The notes: a model not told the origin generated them from the sequence alone. A stretch of DNA of 64,000 nt from ZC4RG25 sp023428365 (GCA_050283925.1 JBNOAI010000002.1:476171-540170), one strand, 5' to 3'; positions 41,716 through 51,724 are shown, counted from the stretch's first letter. Numbers and translations are program-made.

Positions 41716-42594
41716 ATGATCTTCGTCCAGCTCACGATATCGGGCCTGGCCCTGGGTAGCATTTATGCGCTCATCGCTATCGGGCTCGTCATTGTCTTCA
41801 AGGGCAGTGGTGTCGTGAATTTCGCGCATGGAGCGATGTTCACTGTCTCCGGGTTTATCGGCTACGCTCTTGTGACCAGCGGGCTTCCGTATCTTCTTGC
41901 TCTCCTCGTCGCGGTGGCTGTCACGACGGTACTCGGTGTTCTTATCGAGCGTTTCGCCTTCCGACCGCTCATCGTGACCGCCGATCCTGTGATTTTCATG
42001 GGCGCAACAGTCGCTTGCTTCTTTATGGTGACCGGCGTCATCCGGATGACCTTCGGGCAATGGGGTGACTTCTTTGCCTTCCCCCCCCTCATCTCGTCCG
42101 GACCGCTGCGCATCGGTGATATTCTCATCCCGACGCAGCAGCTCGTCGTGTTGGCTGCAGCGCTTCTGTGCCTCATCGCCTTCGCTGCCTTCTTCGTCCG
42201 CACCCGTCACGGCAAGCAGATGCAGGCGGTGGCGGAAAACCAGGATGCTGCATCCATTCTCGGCATCAATGTCAGTGCCGTATTCATGTGGATCTGGGGC
42301 GCCGGCGCATTGCTCGCCGGCCTTGCAGGCATACTCATGGCGCCGATCACCATGGTCTATCCGGATCTTGGAATGATCATCCTGATCAAGGCTTTCGCAG
42401 CAGCGGTCCTGGGCGGCTTCGACAACCTGCTCGGCGCCGCGATTGGCGGGCTGGTGCTTGGCGTGGTCGAGCTTCTGTGCGGCTACTATCTCGGCTCGCA
42501 GTTCCAGGACGTAATCGGCTTCATGATCATCATCGCCGTTCTGCTCATTAGGCCGCAGGGATTGCTGGGTTCACGCGAGGTCGCGCGACTGTGA
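41716..42594 (+). CDS. livH: LivH-type ABC permease
   Basis: 292 residues from ATG 41716. About eight transmembrane segments. LGSIYALIAIGLVIVFKGSG, VNFAHGAMF, ILGINVSAVFMWIWGAGALL and AFAAAVLGGFDNLLGAAIGG are standard LivH motifs. The stop overlaps the next gene (GTGATG at 42591-42596). Confidence 0.93.
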   Translation: MIFVQLTISGLALGSIYALIAIGLVIVFKGSGVVNFAHGAMFTVSGFIGYALVTSGLPYLLALLVAVAVTTVLGVLIERFAFRPLIVTADPVIFMGATVACFFMVTGVIRMTFGQWGDFFAFPPLISSGPLRIGDILIPTQQLVVLAAALLCLIAFAAFFVRTRHGKQMQAVAENQDAASILGINVSAVFMWIWGAGALLAGLAGILMAPITMVYPDLGMIILIKAFAAAVLGGFDNLLGAAIGGLVLGVVELLCGYYLGSQFQDVIGFMIIIAVLLIRPQGLLGSREVARL

Positions 42595-44456
42595 TGACCG
42601 ATACGTCTGCCAGACCCGCAAGCTCCATCCCGAATCCGACGTTGATGATCTACGCCCTCGGCTTTACTGCCCTGGCGGTGATGCCTTGGATCGGCAATGA
42701 CTATCACCTCCACGTCATCAGCATCCTTCTTGTCCATGTGCTGATCGCGGCCAGCCTGAACCTGGTGATGGGATACCTGGGGATCTTCTCCCTTGGCCAC
42801 GTCGCATTGCTCGGGCTGGGCGCGTACGCCATGGGTAATCTGTTCGCCGCGGTCGGCGTGATTTATCCGATCGCGGTGCTTGGCGGCGCTGTGTTCGCCG
42901 CAGCCAGCGGCGCGATCGTCGCGCTTCCCGCGCTACGCCTCAGCGGTTTTTATCTGGCGATCGTGACCTTGTCGTTTTCAATGTTCGTGCATTGGCTTTT
43001 CATCCATGGCGGACAGCTGACCCGCGGTGCGAGCGGAATGATACTATCGCACCCGGATTTTTCCTGGGCTGGCCTGAAATCGTCGGTCGGCATGTTCTAC
43101 CTGACGCTTCTGGCGGCTGCGGTCGCGCTCCGCTCGCTCTATAACGTTGTCGCATCACCGGTTGGCCGAAGCCTGTTGTGCATCAGCGACCAGCCGCACA
43201 TCGCCGCGGGATTGGGTATCGACGTGGCGCGCGCGAAGATCACGACCTTCGCTTACAGCGCCTTCATCGCAGGACTGGCCGGGGCGCTCTACGGCGGTGT
43301 CGTCAGCGTGATCGATCCCGCCTCGTTCCACGTCATGGCCATGATGTTCCAGTTCATGATGGTTGTCGTGGGCGGGTTGGGTGCGATCCTCGGCTCCGTT
43401 CTCGGCGCGACGATCGTGACCTTCGGGCTGGAGATCTTGCGTCCGTTCGCCGGCTACTGGGAGATCATCTTCGGCGGCGTGCTACTCTTGTCGCTGCTCT
43501 TCATGCCCTATGGAGTCTATGGATTCCTGGCGAAAGTCTGGCCTGCGCTGCGCGAGCAGCGGCACGTGCCCGCGAACCAGCCCATGGCGGCGGACTCGGC
43601 CGGACGGCTGGAGCTGTTCGCACCCGCGGCCGGACCTTCTGCGACGCCGTTGCCGGCCGCCGTCGAAATCATCGATGTCAGCAAATCCTTCGGGGGTGTG
43701 CGCGCAATCGACGGTCTAAGCCTCAGCCTCGAAGGAGGACGGATTCATGGGATCATTGGGCCGAACGGTTCGGGCAAGAGCACGCTGATCAACCTGATCT
43801 CAGCGTATGAGCGTCCGGACACGGGTGTCATCCAAGTCCTGGGCTCCGATCTCTCGCAGCGCGCAGAGCACTCGGTTGCGGGGCTTGGCGTCTCCCGCAC
43901 CTACCAGAACCTGCATCTCGTGAAGGGTCTTTCTGTTCTGGAAAACGTCCTTCTCGGACTTTACCCTCGGTCTTCCGCTTCTCCTTTGAGTATCGTGACC
44001 CGCAGTCCCTCGTTCCTTAGCGAGGAGCGCGCGCACGTGGAGAGGGCTTATGCGGCACTCGATTTTGTCGGTGCCGGAGATCTTGCAAATCGCCTAGCCA
44101 ATGAACTGTCCGGAGGTCAGATGCGGCTGGTCGAGATCGCACGTGCCATAGCCGGCGGACCGCGCCTCATACTCATGGACGAGCCGGCGGCGGGCTTGAG
44201 CATCGTACGCATCGACGTCATCAAGCGGCTAGTCGAGCGCATCAACCGCGAGTTGGGTGTAACTGTGGTCCTGGTTGAGCACGTGCTGAACGTCGTCATG
44301 GACATCTCGCACACGATCACTGTTTTGGATGCCGGCAAGGTGCTGGCTGTCGGTACACCGGACTCGGTGCGCAACGACGAACGCGTGCGGGATGTCTATT
44401 TTGGCCGGAGGCCCGCTGCGGAAGAGGCAGGGCTGGCAAGTGCAAATCGGATCTGA
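42591..44456 (+). CDS. Fused LivM-LivG ABC transporter subunit
   Basis: 620 residues from ATG 42594 (GTG 42591 adds one). The N-terminal 320 residues are a LivM permease (SLNLVMGYLGIFSLGHVALL, LRLSGFYLAIVTLSF, GGLGAILGSVLGATIV). A Pro/Ala linker of about 35 residues leads to a LivG ATPase with Walker A GPNGSGKS, Q-loop RTYQNLHLVKGL, signature LSGGQMRLVEIARA, Walker B LILMDEPAAGL and VLVEHVLNVVMD. The fusion fixes the stoichiometry of permease and ATPase. Confidence 0.93.
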   Translation: MMTDTSARPASSIPNPTLMIYALGFTALAVMPWIGNDYHLHVISILLVHVLIAASLNLVMGYLGIFSLGHVALLGLGAYAMGNLFAAVGVIYPIAVLGGAVFAAASGAIVALPALRLSGFYLAIVTLSFSMFVHWLFIHGGQLTRGASGMILSHPDFSWAGLKSSVGMFYLTLLAAAVALRSLYNVVASPVGRSLLCISDQPHIAAGLGIDVARAKITTFAYSAFIAGLAGALYGGVVSVIDPASFHVMAMMFQFMMVVVGGLGAILGSVLGATIVTFGLEILRPFAGYWEIIFGGVLLLSLLFMPYGVYGFLAKVWPALREQRHVPANQPMAADSAGRLELFAPAAGPSATPLPAAVEIIDVSKSFGGVRAIDGLSLSLEGGRIHGIIGPNGSGKSTLINLISAYERPDTGVIQVLGSDLSQRAEHSVAGLGVSRTYQNLHLVKGLSVLENVLLGLYPRSSASPLSIVTRSPSFLSEERAHVERAYAALDFVGAGDLANRLANELSGGQMRLVEIARAIAGGPRLILMDEPAAGLSIVRIDVIKRLVERINRELGVTVVLVEHVLNVVMDISHTITVLDAGKVLAVGTPDSVRNDERVRDVYFGRRPAAEEAGLASANRI

Positions 44457-44463
44457 GCTGGCC

Positions 44464-45180
44464 ATGGGCGCGTTTCTCGAAATCGACGGGCTGGGTGCTG
44501 GTTACGGGCGCACGCGTGTGCTCGAGGGCGTGAGCCTCGCGGTCGGCGAAGGCGCACGTGTGTGCGTTCTGGGCGGCAACGGCTCCGGCAAGAGCACGCT
44601 GCTCAAGGCGATCGTCGGTCTGGTACAGAACTGGTCCGGCGAGATTCGACTTGCCGGCAAGCGTCTTGATGGCACGCCAGCGCACCAACGTTTTCATGCC
44701 GGAATTGCCTACGTTCCGCAGGATCGCAAGCTGTTCCGCCAGAAAAGCGTATTTCAGAACCTGGAGCTCGGCTGTCTGAGCAAAAACTACGGCGGCGAGG
44801 AGTTCAAGCACGTCCTCCACCGCGTACTTGATACGCTGCCGCTTCTGCGTGAGCGACTGGATGCTCCCGCCGGCTTGCTAAGCGGCGGCGAACAGCAGAT
44901 CGTTGCAATCGGCCGCAGCTTGATGAGTCAGCCGAGGTTGCTGTTGCTGGACGAACCGTCCGCGGGGCTATCGCCAATCTGGCTGCAGTCGGTGGGCGAA
45001 ACGCTTCGCAGCGTCGTTGACCAATTTTCTTTGACCATGGTGCTGGTCGAACAGAAAGTCGATTTCGGATTCGATCTGACACAGCGGGCCTATGTCATTC
45101 GCAATGGTGTCGTAATGCTGGAAGGGGCCTCCAGTGAACTGAAGGACGATCCGGTGTTGCTGCGCTCATATCTGGGATAG
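44464..45180 (+). CDS. livF: LivF-type ABC ATPase
   Basis: 238 residues from ATG 44464, eight bases after the previous stop. Walker A GGNGSGKS, Q-loop YVPQDRKLFRQKSVFQN, signature LLSGGEQQIVAIGRSL and Walker B LLLLDEPSAGLSP. Second ATPase of the transporter, pairing with the LivG half of the fusion. Confidence 0.94.
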   Translation: MGAFLEIDGLGAGYGRTRVLEGVSLAVGEGARVCVLGGNGSGKSTLLKAIVGLVQNWSGEIRLAGKRLDGTPAHQRFHAGIAYVPQDRKLFRQKSVFQNLELGCLSKNYGGEEFKHVLHRVLDTLPLLRERLDAPAGLLSGGEQQIVAIGRSLMSQPRLLLLDEPSAGLSPIWLQSVGETLRSVVDQFSLTMVLVEQKVDFGFDLTQRAYVIRNGVVMLEGASSELKDDPVLLRSYLG

Positions 45181-45236
45181 GCTGACGCATCGGGTTCCGA
45201 TCCGATTGCCGACCGAACTACGGGAGTAAATCGTTC

Positions 45237-46181
45237 ATGCACGCCAAAGGCGGACACACGATCCATCGCCATCATCACCATCATGGATGGGACAGGTCGA
45301 ACCCGCCGGCTCTGAAAATCGCGCCAGGCCAGACCGTCGAGATTGAGACCGTCGATTCGTCGGGTGGACAGTTGTCGCCAAGCTCCAGCGTCAGTGATAT
45401 TGCGCGGCTTGATTTCGGCAAGGTGAATCCCGTCACCGGCCCCATCTACGTGGACGGCGCCAAGCCGGGCGATGCGCTGCGCATCACGATCGAGAACTTC
45501 CGCCCTTCCGGGTGGGGCTGGACGGCGCTGATTCCAGGCTTTGGCCTGCTCGCCGACGAATTCGCCGACCCGGCGCTGGTGCTCTGGAAATACGACGCGC
45601 AGTCGCTGGCCCCAGCCGTCTACAGTCACGGCGGACGCGTGCCGCTCAAGCCGTTCTGCGGCACCATCGGCTTGGCACCGGCCGAACCGGGCGTGCACAG
45701 TATCGTCCCGCCGCGACGCGTTGGCGGGAACATGGATATCCGCGACCTTTCGGTTGGATCGGTGCTTTATCTTCCTGTCGAGGTCGAGGGCGGTCTTCTG
45801 TCAGTCGGGGACACGCACGCCGCCCAAGGCGATGGAGAAGTCTGCGGCACTGCAATCGAGAGCCCGATGGATCTCACGCTGACCATCGACCTCGTACGGG
45901 ATGCCAACCTGCCAAGTCCGCGTTTCACGACGCCGCCGCGCATCACGGGCCACCTCGACGGCGAGGGGTATCAGGTCACGACCGGCATCGGTCCAGACCT
46001 TATGCAGGCTTCACGCGACGCGGTCCGCGCCATGATCGACTGGCTGAGCCACGATCAAGGATTGGCACCAGAACAGGCATACATGCTTTGCAGTGTCTGC
46101 GCGGACTTGAGGATTAGCGAGATTGTCGATCAACCCAATTGGGTGGTGTCCTATTATTTTCCACGTGTCGTTTTCGCGTGA
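45237..46181 (+). CDS. Acetamidase/formamidase family protein
   Basis: 314 residues from ATG 45237. FmdA/AmdA family: PVTGPIYVDGAKPGDALRIT, PFCGTIGLAP, PPRRVGGNMDIRDLSVGSVL and SVGDTHAAQGDGEVCGTAIE with the zinc-binding His and Asp. It hydrolyses short amides to ammonia and an acid. An unusual HRHHHHHGW tract lies at residues 11-19; it may bind metal and is native sequence, not an added tag. Last gene of the transporter block, suggesting import and hydrolysis of an amide. Confidence 0.9.
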   Translation: MHAKGGHTIHRHHHHHGWDRSNPPALKIAPGQTVEIETVDSSGGQLSPSSSVSDIARLDFGKVNPVTGPIYVDGAKPGDALRITIENFRPSGWGWTALIPGFGLLADEFADPALVLWKYDAQSLAPAVYSHGGRVPLKPFCGTIGLAPAEPGVHSIVPPRRVGGNMDIRDLSVGSVLYLPVEVEGGLLSVGDTHAAQGDGEVCGTAIESPMDLTLTIDLVRDANLPSPRFTTPPRITGHLDGEGYQVTTGIGPDLMQASRDAVRAMIDWLSHDQGLAPEQAYMLCSVCADLRISEIVDQPNWVVSYYFPRVVFA

Positions 46182-46448
46182 AGTAGGAAAAAGTCGATTG
46201 CTCTTAGCTGAGCAATTCGGATGCTGATGTCCGTCGTTAGAATAGATGGCGCGTCCTGCAGCCCTCAGCCTCGTCTGATAGCTGATAATATGGGGCGGTG
46301 GCATGTGCGGGGCCTTCCGTTCTGGTTCAACCGTGTCCGTCGTCAGGTTTTTCGGGACAGTTGAACGGGTGATCTAAGAGAGGATCCGGCTCATCTGGTT
46401 GAAGCTCATGCTGTTGCGTTGAAGTGTTGCCGGCGACAAACTCCGGCT

Positions 46449-46830
46449 CTAAGGGTATGCCGTCTGCTCATCATCGGCGCAGAGGATCCGCTCCAGCCGA
46501 GCACCCCATGTGGCTAGCGCCTCCCGCTTTTCCCGATCGTAACTGTATCGGTCGTAAACTTTTCCTGTGACCGTGCCACGCCGAACGCTCACGTGGTTCA
46601 GCACGACCGAAACTGTATGTGGATTGACGCCTAACTCGGCCATGCGAGTTGCTGCCGTGCGCCGGAGATCATGCACCCGGAAGTCCGGTAGTCCAATTGC
46701 TGGGCGCGCGCGCTCCAAAGCTTTGGTGGCGGCGTGCGGATCAACAGGCCCTTCGCCCTTCGGGCTGGGAAACAGCCACGTGCTTCCGCCGGCTAGAGCC
46801 TTGGCCTCCGTTGATGGGTTTTTTTTGCTA
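46449..46830 (-). pseudogene. C-terminal remnant of a tyrosine integrase
   Basis: The frame reads STWLFPSPKGEGPVDPHAAT, then IGLPDFRVHDLRRTAATRMA with the HxxR box, ELGVNPHTVSVVLNHVS and YDRYSYDREKREAL with the nucleophilic Tyr. It covers only the last third of a phage integrase; upstream the frame turns to unrelated sequence. It may mark the right end of the 28-46 kb island. Confidence 0.75.
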
Positions 46831-47592
46831 GTTCGGCGAGTATCTGGCCTCGCACGACTATCTCGTTGCCATGGTCTATCACTACCGAGCGAATACGTTC
46901 GATTGAGTGCGCTATACATGCGCAACAAAGAATTTGGCAGCGACCACGCGACGTCAGCCTGGACATTACCCACCTGCTGCAAGACAGGGTCTGGGGAGCG
47001 CATATCGACCCCCCGATCGGATCGGCATCGCGGAACATTCCCAAGTGGGCTTCACAGCGCTTTGGATCGGCGGCGCGATCGTTGCGGGGAGGCGGAGGAG
47101 AGGGTTGGTCTTGGTCGGTCTCTAGCGAAGGTCCTTAGAGCCTGGAGAGACGTCGCATTTCAGACGATGAAAACGACTGCGGTTTCGCAGACATCCTCTT
47201 TCATAGCGCCGGTTTTTCCGATCATCTTGTGTGCGCCCAAGTATCTCGACGGCTCCATGTCGCTCGGTGACCTGCGGCGCCCCGCCGCCCCAATGCCGTT
47301 TCGGTCCTGGATCTACAGAGCGCTGAAGCGATCAACTAAGCTGCGTTAGCGACATGCCGTTGATCTGGCCGCCTTATGTACGGATGCGCCGCTCAATTCT
47401 AAATCTGCAAGGATGCGTGCGCCCGTTCACTTTGGCATGACTACATTGTAAAAAGTGTTCGAACCTCAATCAACCCAAGGGCCGGAGCAATCGGATTTTG
47501 CTTGCGGGCGCTGCGTGCGATTTTAGGGCGGCCTCGCCCGGAACGTTTCCAATCTCGCATCGTTGGTTGGAAGGAAACGAACCGGAGGTGTC
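46831..47592. other. Long stretch without a supported gene
   Basis: Frames here are short or contradict each other on both strands. A minus-strand piece near 46830-46930 (ERIRSVVIDHGNEIVVRGQI) looks protein-like and may be the end of a serine recombinase, but I cannot confirm it. The rest shows nothing recognisable up to the ribosome binding site of the ferritin-like gene. Confidence 0.4.
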
Positions 47593-48105
47593 ATGAATCC
47601 CAGAGAAACTCTCATAAGTTGGCTTCGAGACGTGCACGCCATGGAAGGGCATTCAATAGCGTTGCTGGAGTCTCAGATCAGTCGTTTTGATGAGTATCCG
47701 GAGATGTTGCATGGGCTTAAAGAGCATCTCGAAGAAAGCCGGGAGCAACAGGCGCAAGTGGATAGCTGCTTGAGGCAAATGGGAGAACACAGTTCGACCC
47801 TGAAAGACGCCAGCATGGTCATCGGCGCGAATATCCAGAGTTTCGTGCATGCAATGTCAAGCGACGAGATCTTGAAACAGGCCATCGCGAGTAATGCATT
47901 CGAACATTTTGAGGCGTCATCATACCGTGTGTTGGCTTCTACGGCCGAAGCCTGCGGAGAGCCTGATATCGCGCGTGTCTGTCAGGATATGATGAAGCAA
48001 GAGCTCGTGATGGCAGACTGGATATTTGACCGAATTCCCCAATTGACTGAGAGGTATTTCAGTTTGGAGGAGGAGGAAGATCTCGTCGGTCGGAATCGTC
48101 GATAG
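47593..48105 (+). CDS. Ferritin-like (DUF892/YciE-type) stress protein
   Basis: 170 residues from ATG 47593 with GGAGGTGTC upstream. Helical bundle with EGHSIALLESQISRFDEYPE, LKEHLEESREQQAQVDSCLR, NAFEHFEASSYRVLASTAEA and MMKQELVMADWIFDRIPQLT. Residues placed like ferritin ligands (Glu, His) are present. Expected in the cytoplasm under oxidative or general stress. A C-terminal fragment of the same family lies at 4935-5130. Confidence 0.8.
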   Translation: MNPRETLISWLRDVHAMEGHSIALLESQISRFDEYPEMLHGLKEHLEESREQQAQVDSCLRQMGEHSSTLKDASMVIGANIQSFVHAMSSDEILKQAIASNAFEHFEASSYRVLASTAEACGEPDIARVCQDMMKQELVMADWIFDRIPQLTERYFSLEEEEDLVGRNRR

Positions 48106-48150
48106 TCGCAATCAATAAAGCATCACTTATCTCGTAGAGTCGTTTCCAAT

Positions 48151-48507
48151 TCAACAGGCCGTCAGCCAGAGAACCCCTGCAAAGCAGAAGACGACAGCCC
48201 CGAGTGCAGCCAGTCCGCCCTGGGCTGCTACGTTCTTCAAGAACTCACGAGTCGGGTTAGACGCCTCGACACGAGCCTGATCGCGTATCCAGCGATAGAG
48301 CAAGATCATCATCGCCAGTGCCGCAATATAGAGACCAATCTGCACGGCTCGCTGCACGCTGAGAGCGCTTATCAGATCTATTTGATACCACTCCAGTCGG
48401 CAGCCGACAGCTTGCGCTCCGTAGAGGGCCAGAAAGATAGTGGCCCACACTGTGAAGCCTGCTCCGGCAAGAGCAAGCGTCCACACTCCTTTCACTGGGT
48501 GCCTCAT
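48151..48507 (-). CDS. Membrane protein of the cytochrome oxidase operon
   Basis: 118 residues from ATG 48507, overlapping the ctaD stop as ATGA. Three hydrophobic segments (about 8-30, 50-72, 95-116). Cys residues in QAVGCRLEW and at the very end (LTAC). Unknown function; coupling to the oxidase gene suggests an accessory subunit or assembly role. Confidence 0.65.
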   Translation of the reverse strand: MRHPVKGVWTLALAGAGFTVWATIFLALYGAQAVGCRLEWYQIDLISALSVQRAVQIGLYIAALAMMILLYRWIRDQARVEASNPTREFLKNVAAQGGLAALGAVVFCFAGVLWLTAC

Positions 48508-51017
48508 TGAGCGATTCCGGAATTGGCGAGCTCGATAAGACCAGAAATAAATAGCAGCCCCAGCATCGACGCGCCGGCGCAATAGTCGTGCCACTGTCGG
48601 CCGATGCGCAGATCGAGGGAACGCAGCAACGAAACGCGCTGACTTCTGACACGGGCGACCCCAAACAGTGCAAACACGATGCCGAGCGCATGATGCGCAG
48701 TCAGATAGATCAAAATGGCGAAGACCGTCGCTGAAAGTGCATGAGCCGCTACACCTGGAATTGCCAGAGCGATCATGAGCATGAAGCCAACCGCAAGACT
48801 GTGGCATCCTGAGCAGATGAGCAAATATCGCAACGGATTCCCACTCGCCGCACGCAACGCTTGCCGACCGGCCGTCGTCGCTGCCAGTGCCGCGAGAATG
48901 GCGATTACGGAGAACATAATATCCGGCGCAGGTAAATGAGCAGGCGGCCAGTTCGGTGCCGAAACCCAAAGGAACAAACCGCCGAACAACAAAGAGACAT
49001 AGAGAGTGGCGTCGGCCCACAATGTGAACGCCATTGCCCACCAGGACGGGGCATCAGCGATTTCGGAGTGATACGGGACCGATTCGCCGCGACCGATGTC
49101 AACAGGGCCCGTATCATTCTTCAGCCCCGTGTCTCTAGTCCAAAAAAGAAAGCAACCAACAACGGCTGCCAGCATGAAAAGAGACGCCCAATAAAACTTG
49201 AACAGGACCGTCAGAAAAAAGGCTCCAGTGGTCAATGCGGTGATCAGTGGGAGATACGTCTGCCGGGGCAGGAGAACCACCTGATCGATGCGCCCTGTGA
49301 TCATGTCGACGCCAAGCGTCTCCATCTGTCCTTCGCGCGCGAACCCAAGATAGCCGCATCCACGGGCGAGATCAGCTGCCAGCACGTTCGGATCAAGCAT
49401 GTCTGCGCGCTGGTCGATCATCGGAAGGGCGGCAAAATTGTACGAAGTCGGCGGAATCGGCATCGCCCATTCGAGCGTGGATGCTCTCCATGGGTTGCGG
49501 CCAGTCCGTGGCGAAAAACGCATGAGCAGCAGTAGATCCAGTGCAGCCATTGCGAAACCGATGGCCATAATAAAGCTGCCCACTGATGACAGGAGATTGA
49601 GGGTGTCCCAGCCGAACTCCGGCATGTAGGTATGGAACCTGCGCGGCATTCCCATCAACCCGGTTAGATGCATGACCAGGAACGTGAGATTGAAGCCCGC
49701 AAAAATGATCCAGAATGCGAGCACCGAGATGTATTGAGAGGGGCGACGGCCGGTTGCATGTGGCAACCAGTAGTAAGCGGCTCCCATCATCGGCAAGACG
49801 AAGCCGCCAATGAGTACATAGTGCAGGTGAGCAACGACGAAGTGCGTATCGTGAGCCTGGAGATTGAAGGGGACCACGGCAAGCATCACGCCGGTGAGAC
49901 CGCCGATCACGAACACGAAGAACATCCCGAAGATGTAAAGCATCGGCAGGGAAAACCGCGGCCTGCCATGTGCGAGCGTGGCAAGCCAGGCAAAGATCTG
50001 GATTGCAGTCGGTATCGCGACCAAAACGCTAGCCGCCGCAAAGAAGCTCTGCGCAAGATGTGGAATGCCCGTCGCGTACATGTGGTGGACCCACAGGCCG
50101 AACGACAGAAACGCCATGGCGATGACCGCAACAACGACGGCTGTGTAGCCCACCAGCGGCCGGCCTGCAAAGACCGGTATCATCGTCGACACCAGCCCGG
50201 CCGCGGGCAGAAAGATAATGTACACCTCGGGGTGGCCAAACAGCCAAAACAGATGCTGCCACAGCAGCGGATCGCCGCCACGCGTCGGGTCAAAAAACGG
50301 AAGCCCAAACGCCCGTTCAACCTCGAGCAGAATTGATCCCAGGATCAGGGGTGGGAAGCCGATCAACATCATGATCGCGACCGCCAGCATGTACCAGCCA
50401 AAGATCGGCATACGATCCAGTGACATGCCAGGGGCGCGCACCTTCAATACACTGACGGCAATTTCGACCGCTGCGCAAAGTGCAGAGATCTCAACGAAAG
50501 TCACGCCGAGCAGCCAGAGATCGGCGTTGATGCCGGCGGTGTAGGTGCGCGAGGAAAGCGGCACATACATGAACCATCCGGAATCCGGCGCGACGCCTGC
50601 CAGAAGGCCCGCGATCAGCAATGTTCCACCGAACAGATAGCACCAATAGCCGTAGGCCGAGAGCCGTGGAAACGCGAAATCGCGTGCCCCGAGAATTTTC
50701 GGCAGCAGGTAGATCGCAAATCCCTCGAAGAATGGGATGGCGAACAGGAACATCATGATTGTTCCGTGCATGGTGAAGATCTGTGCGTAGAGTTCGGCGC
50801 TCATGAACGCACTGCCAGACGTCGCGAGCTGCGCCCTGACCAGCATGCCGAGGCCACCGCCAATCGCGAAAAAGACAAAAGCGGTGATAATGAAACGGCG
50901 ACCGATAACGGAATGATTGACCGCGGCCAGGCATCGGATTCCCGTTCCCGGATCCCATATCGCGGCAAGGGACTTATGCAACTTAATCGGTGAACTTGGT
51001 TGCGGTGGGACGGTCAT
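48504..51017 (-). CDS. ctaD: Cytochrome c oxidase subunit I+III fusion
   Basis: 837 residues from ATG 51017. The first 550 residues are subunit I: heme/CuB motifs FGHPEVYIIFLPAAG, LWVHHMYATG and THFVVAHLHYVLIGG, with MHGTIMMFLFAIPF near the start. The rest carries a subunit III-like region (PSWWAMAFTLWADATLYVSL, LTAHHALGIVFALFG). It reduces oxygen and pumps protons in the inner membrane. Start ATGA overlaps the coxB stop. Confidence 0.93.
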   Translation of the reverse strand: MTVPPQPSSPIKLHKSLAAIWDPGTGIRCLAAVNHSVIGRRFIITAFVFFAIGGGLGMLVRAQLATSGSAFMSAELYAQIFTMHGTIMMFLFAIPFFEGFAIYLLPKILGARDFAFPRLSAYGYWCYLFGGTLLIAGLLAGVAPDSGWFMYVPLSSRTYTAGINADLWLLGVTFVEISALCAAVEIAVSVLKVRAPGMSLDRMPIFGWYMLAVAIMMLIGFPPLILGSILLEVERAFGLPFFDPTRGGDPLLWQHLFWLFGHPEVYIIFLPAAGLVSTMIPVFAGRPLVGYTAVVVAVIAMAFLSFGLWVHHMYATGIPHLAQSFFAAASVLVAIPTAIQIFAWLATLAHGRPRFSLPMLYIFGMFFVFVIGGLTGVMLAVVPFNLQAHDTHFVVAHLHYVLIGGFVLPMMGAAYYWLPHATGRRPSQYISVLAFWIIFAGFNLTFLVMHLTGLMGMPRRFHTYMPEFGWDTLNLLSSVGSFIMAIGFAMAALDLLLLMRFSPRTGRNPWRASTLEWAMPIPPTSYNFAALPMIDQRADMLDPNVLAADLARGCGYLGFAREGQMETLGVDMITGRIDQVVLLPRQTYLPLITALTTGAFFLTVLFKFYWASLFMLAAVVGCFLFWTRDTGLKNDTGPVDIGRGESVPYHSEIADAPSWWAMAFTLWADATLYVSLLFGGLFLWVSAPNWPPAHLPAPDIMFSVIAILAALAATTAGRQALRAASGNPLRYLLICSGCHSLAVGFMLMIALAIPGVAAHALSATVFAILIYLTAHHALGIVFALFGVARVRSQRVSLLRSLDLRIGRQWHDYCAGASMLGLLFISGLIELANSGIAQ

Positions 51018-51724
51018 GACCGTGGCCCGGATAGAGTCGAAATACCTTCGATAATGCGATTGAACTCCTCCGACGCATGGGCACGAACCGTGAAAAGCAT
51101 AGCGGTGTGACCGGACCCGCAGAATTCGGCACACGCGCCGTAGTAGGTGCCGGGGGTATCGGCCAGAAGCCGCAGTCGCGACGCATGCCCTGGAGTTGCG
51201 TCCACCTTGCCGGCGAGCCTGGGAACCCAAAAGCTGTGAATGACGTCCTCACTCGTCGCGACGATTTCTACGGGCACTCCAACGGGGATATGCAGTGTAT
51301 CGATCGTCGATGGAGAGCCTTGGTGATCGAGATAGAAAAACTCCCATTGCCACATGCGCGAGCGGGCTTCGATGCGCATCGGATTGCCTGCGCCGTCCCC
51401 GACGAGAAGCAAACGTTCGCCTTGTGCAAACGAATAGGAAAGCAGGAGGACAAGCACCGGAATGGGGAGAGCCAAGCCTCCACCGATGATCCATGAGCGC
51501 GGACTTAGAGTGCGGCCCAAGCCTGGCCGCAGCATCACCAGCATAAACAGCGCCATGATGAGAGTCAGCAGCACAAGGCCCGCAGCCGCCATCACCCACC
51601 ACAGGGTCGCGACCGAGGCGGCAACAGGACCGGCGGGCGATAAGGTCGAGAGCTCCCCTGAACAGCCGGATAGTCCTGGGACGATGGCAAGTGCCGGGAA
51701 CGGTTTACACTGTTTTAGTCTTAT
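51014..51724 (-). CDS. coxB: Cytochrome c oxidase subunit II with no standard start codon
   Basis: About 236 residues if read from 51724. A lipobox-like LSGC follows PALAIVPG. Two transmembrane helices (about 32-57 and 70-92) and a CuA domain: DVIHSFWVPRLAGKVDATPG, then YYGACAEFCGSGHTAML with all copper ligands. No ATG, GTG or TTG lies in frame between the lipoprotein signal and the divergent gene start at 51743. The codon where relatives would begin is ATA (51724-51722). Further in-frame ATGs lie deep inside the divergent gene. Confidence 0.8.
   Translation of the reverse strand: MRLKQCKPFPALAIVPGLSGCSGELSTLSPAGPVAASVATLWWVMAAAGLVLLTLIMALFMLVMLRPGLGRTLSPRSWIIGGGLALPIPVLVLLLSYSFAQGERLLLVGDGAGNPMRIEARSRMWQWEFFYLDHQGSPSTIDTLHIPVGVPVEIVATSEDVIHSFWVPRLAGKVDATPGHASRLRLLADTPGTYYGACAEFCGSGHTAMLFTVRAHASEEFNRIIEGISTLSGPRS

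Noticed and set aside
46300..46448. Insertion-sequence end near the integrase remnant
   Set aside because: A phrase resembling transposon termini is present, but no transposase frame or inverted repeat could be shown.
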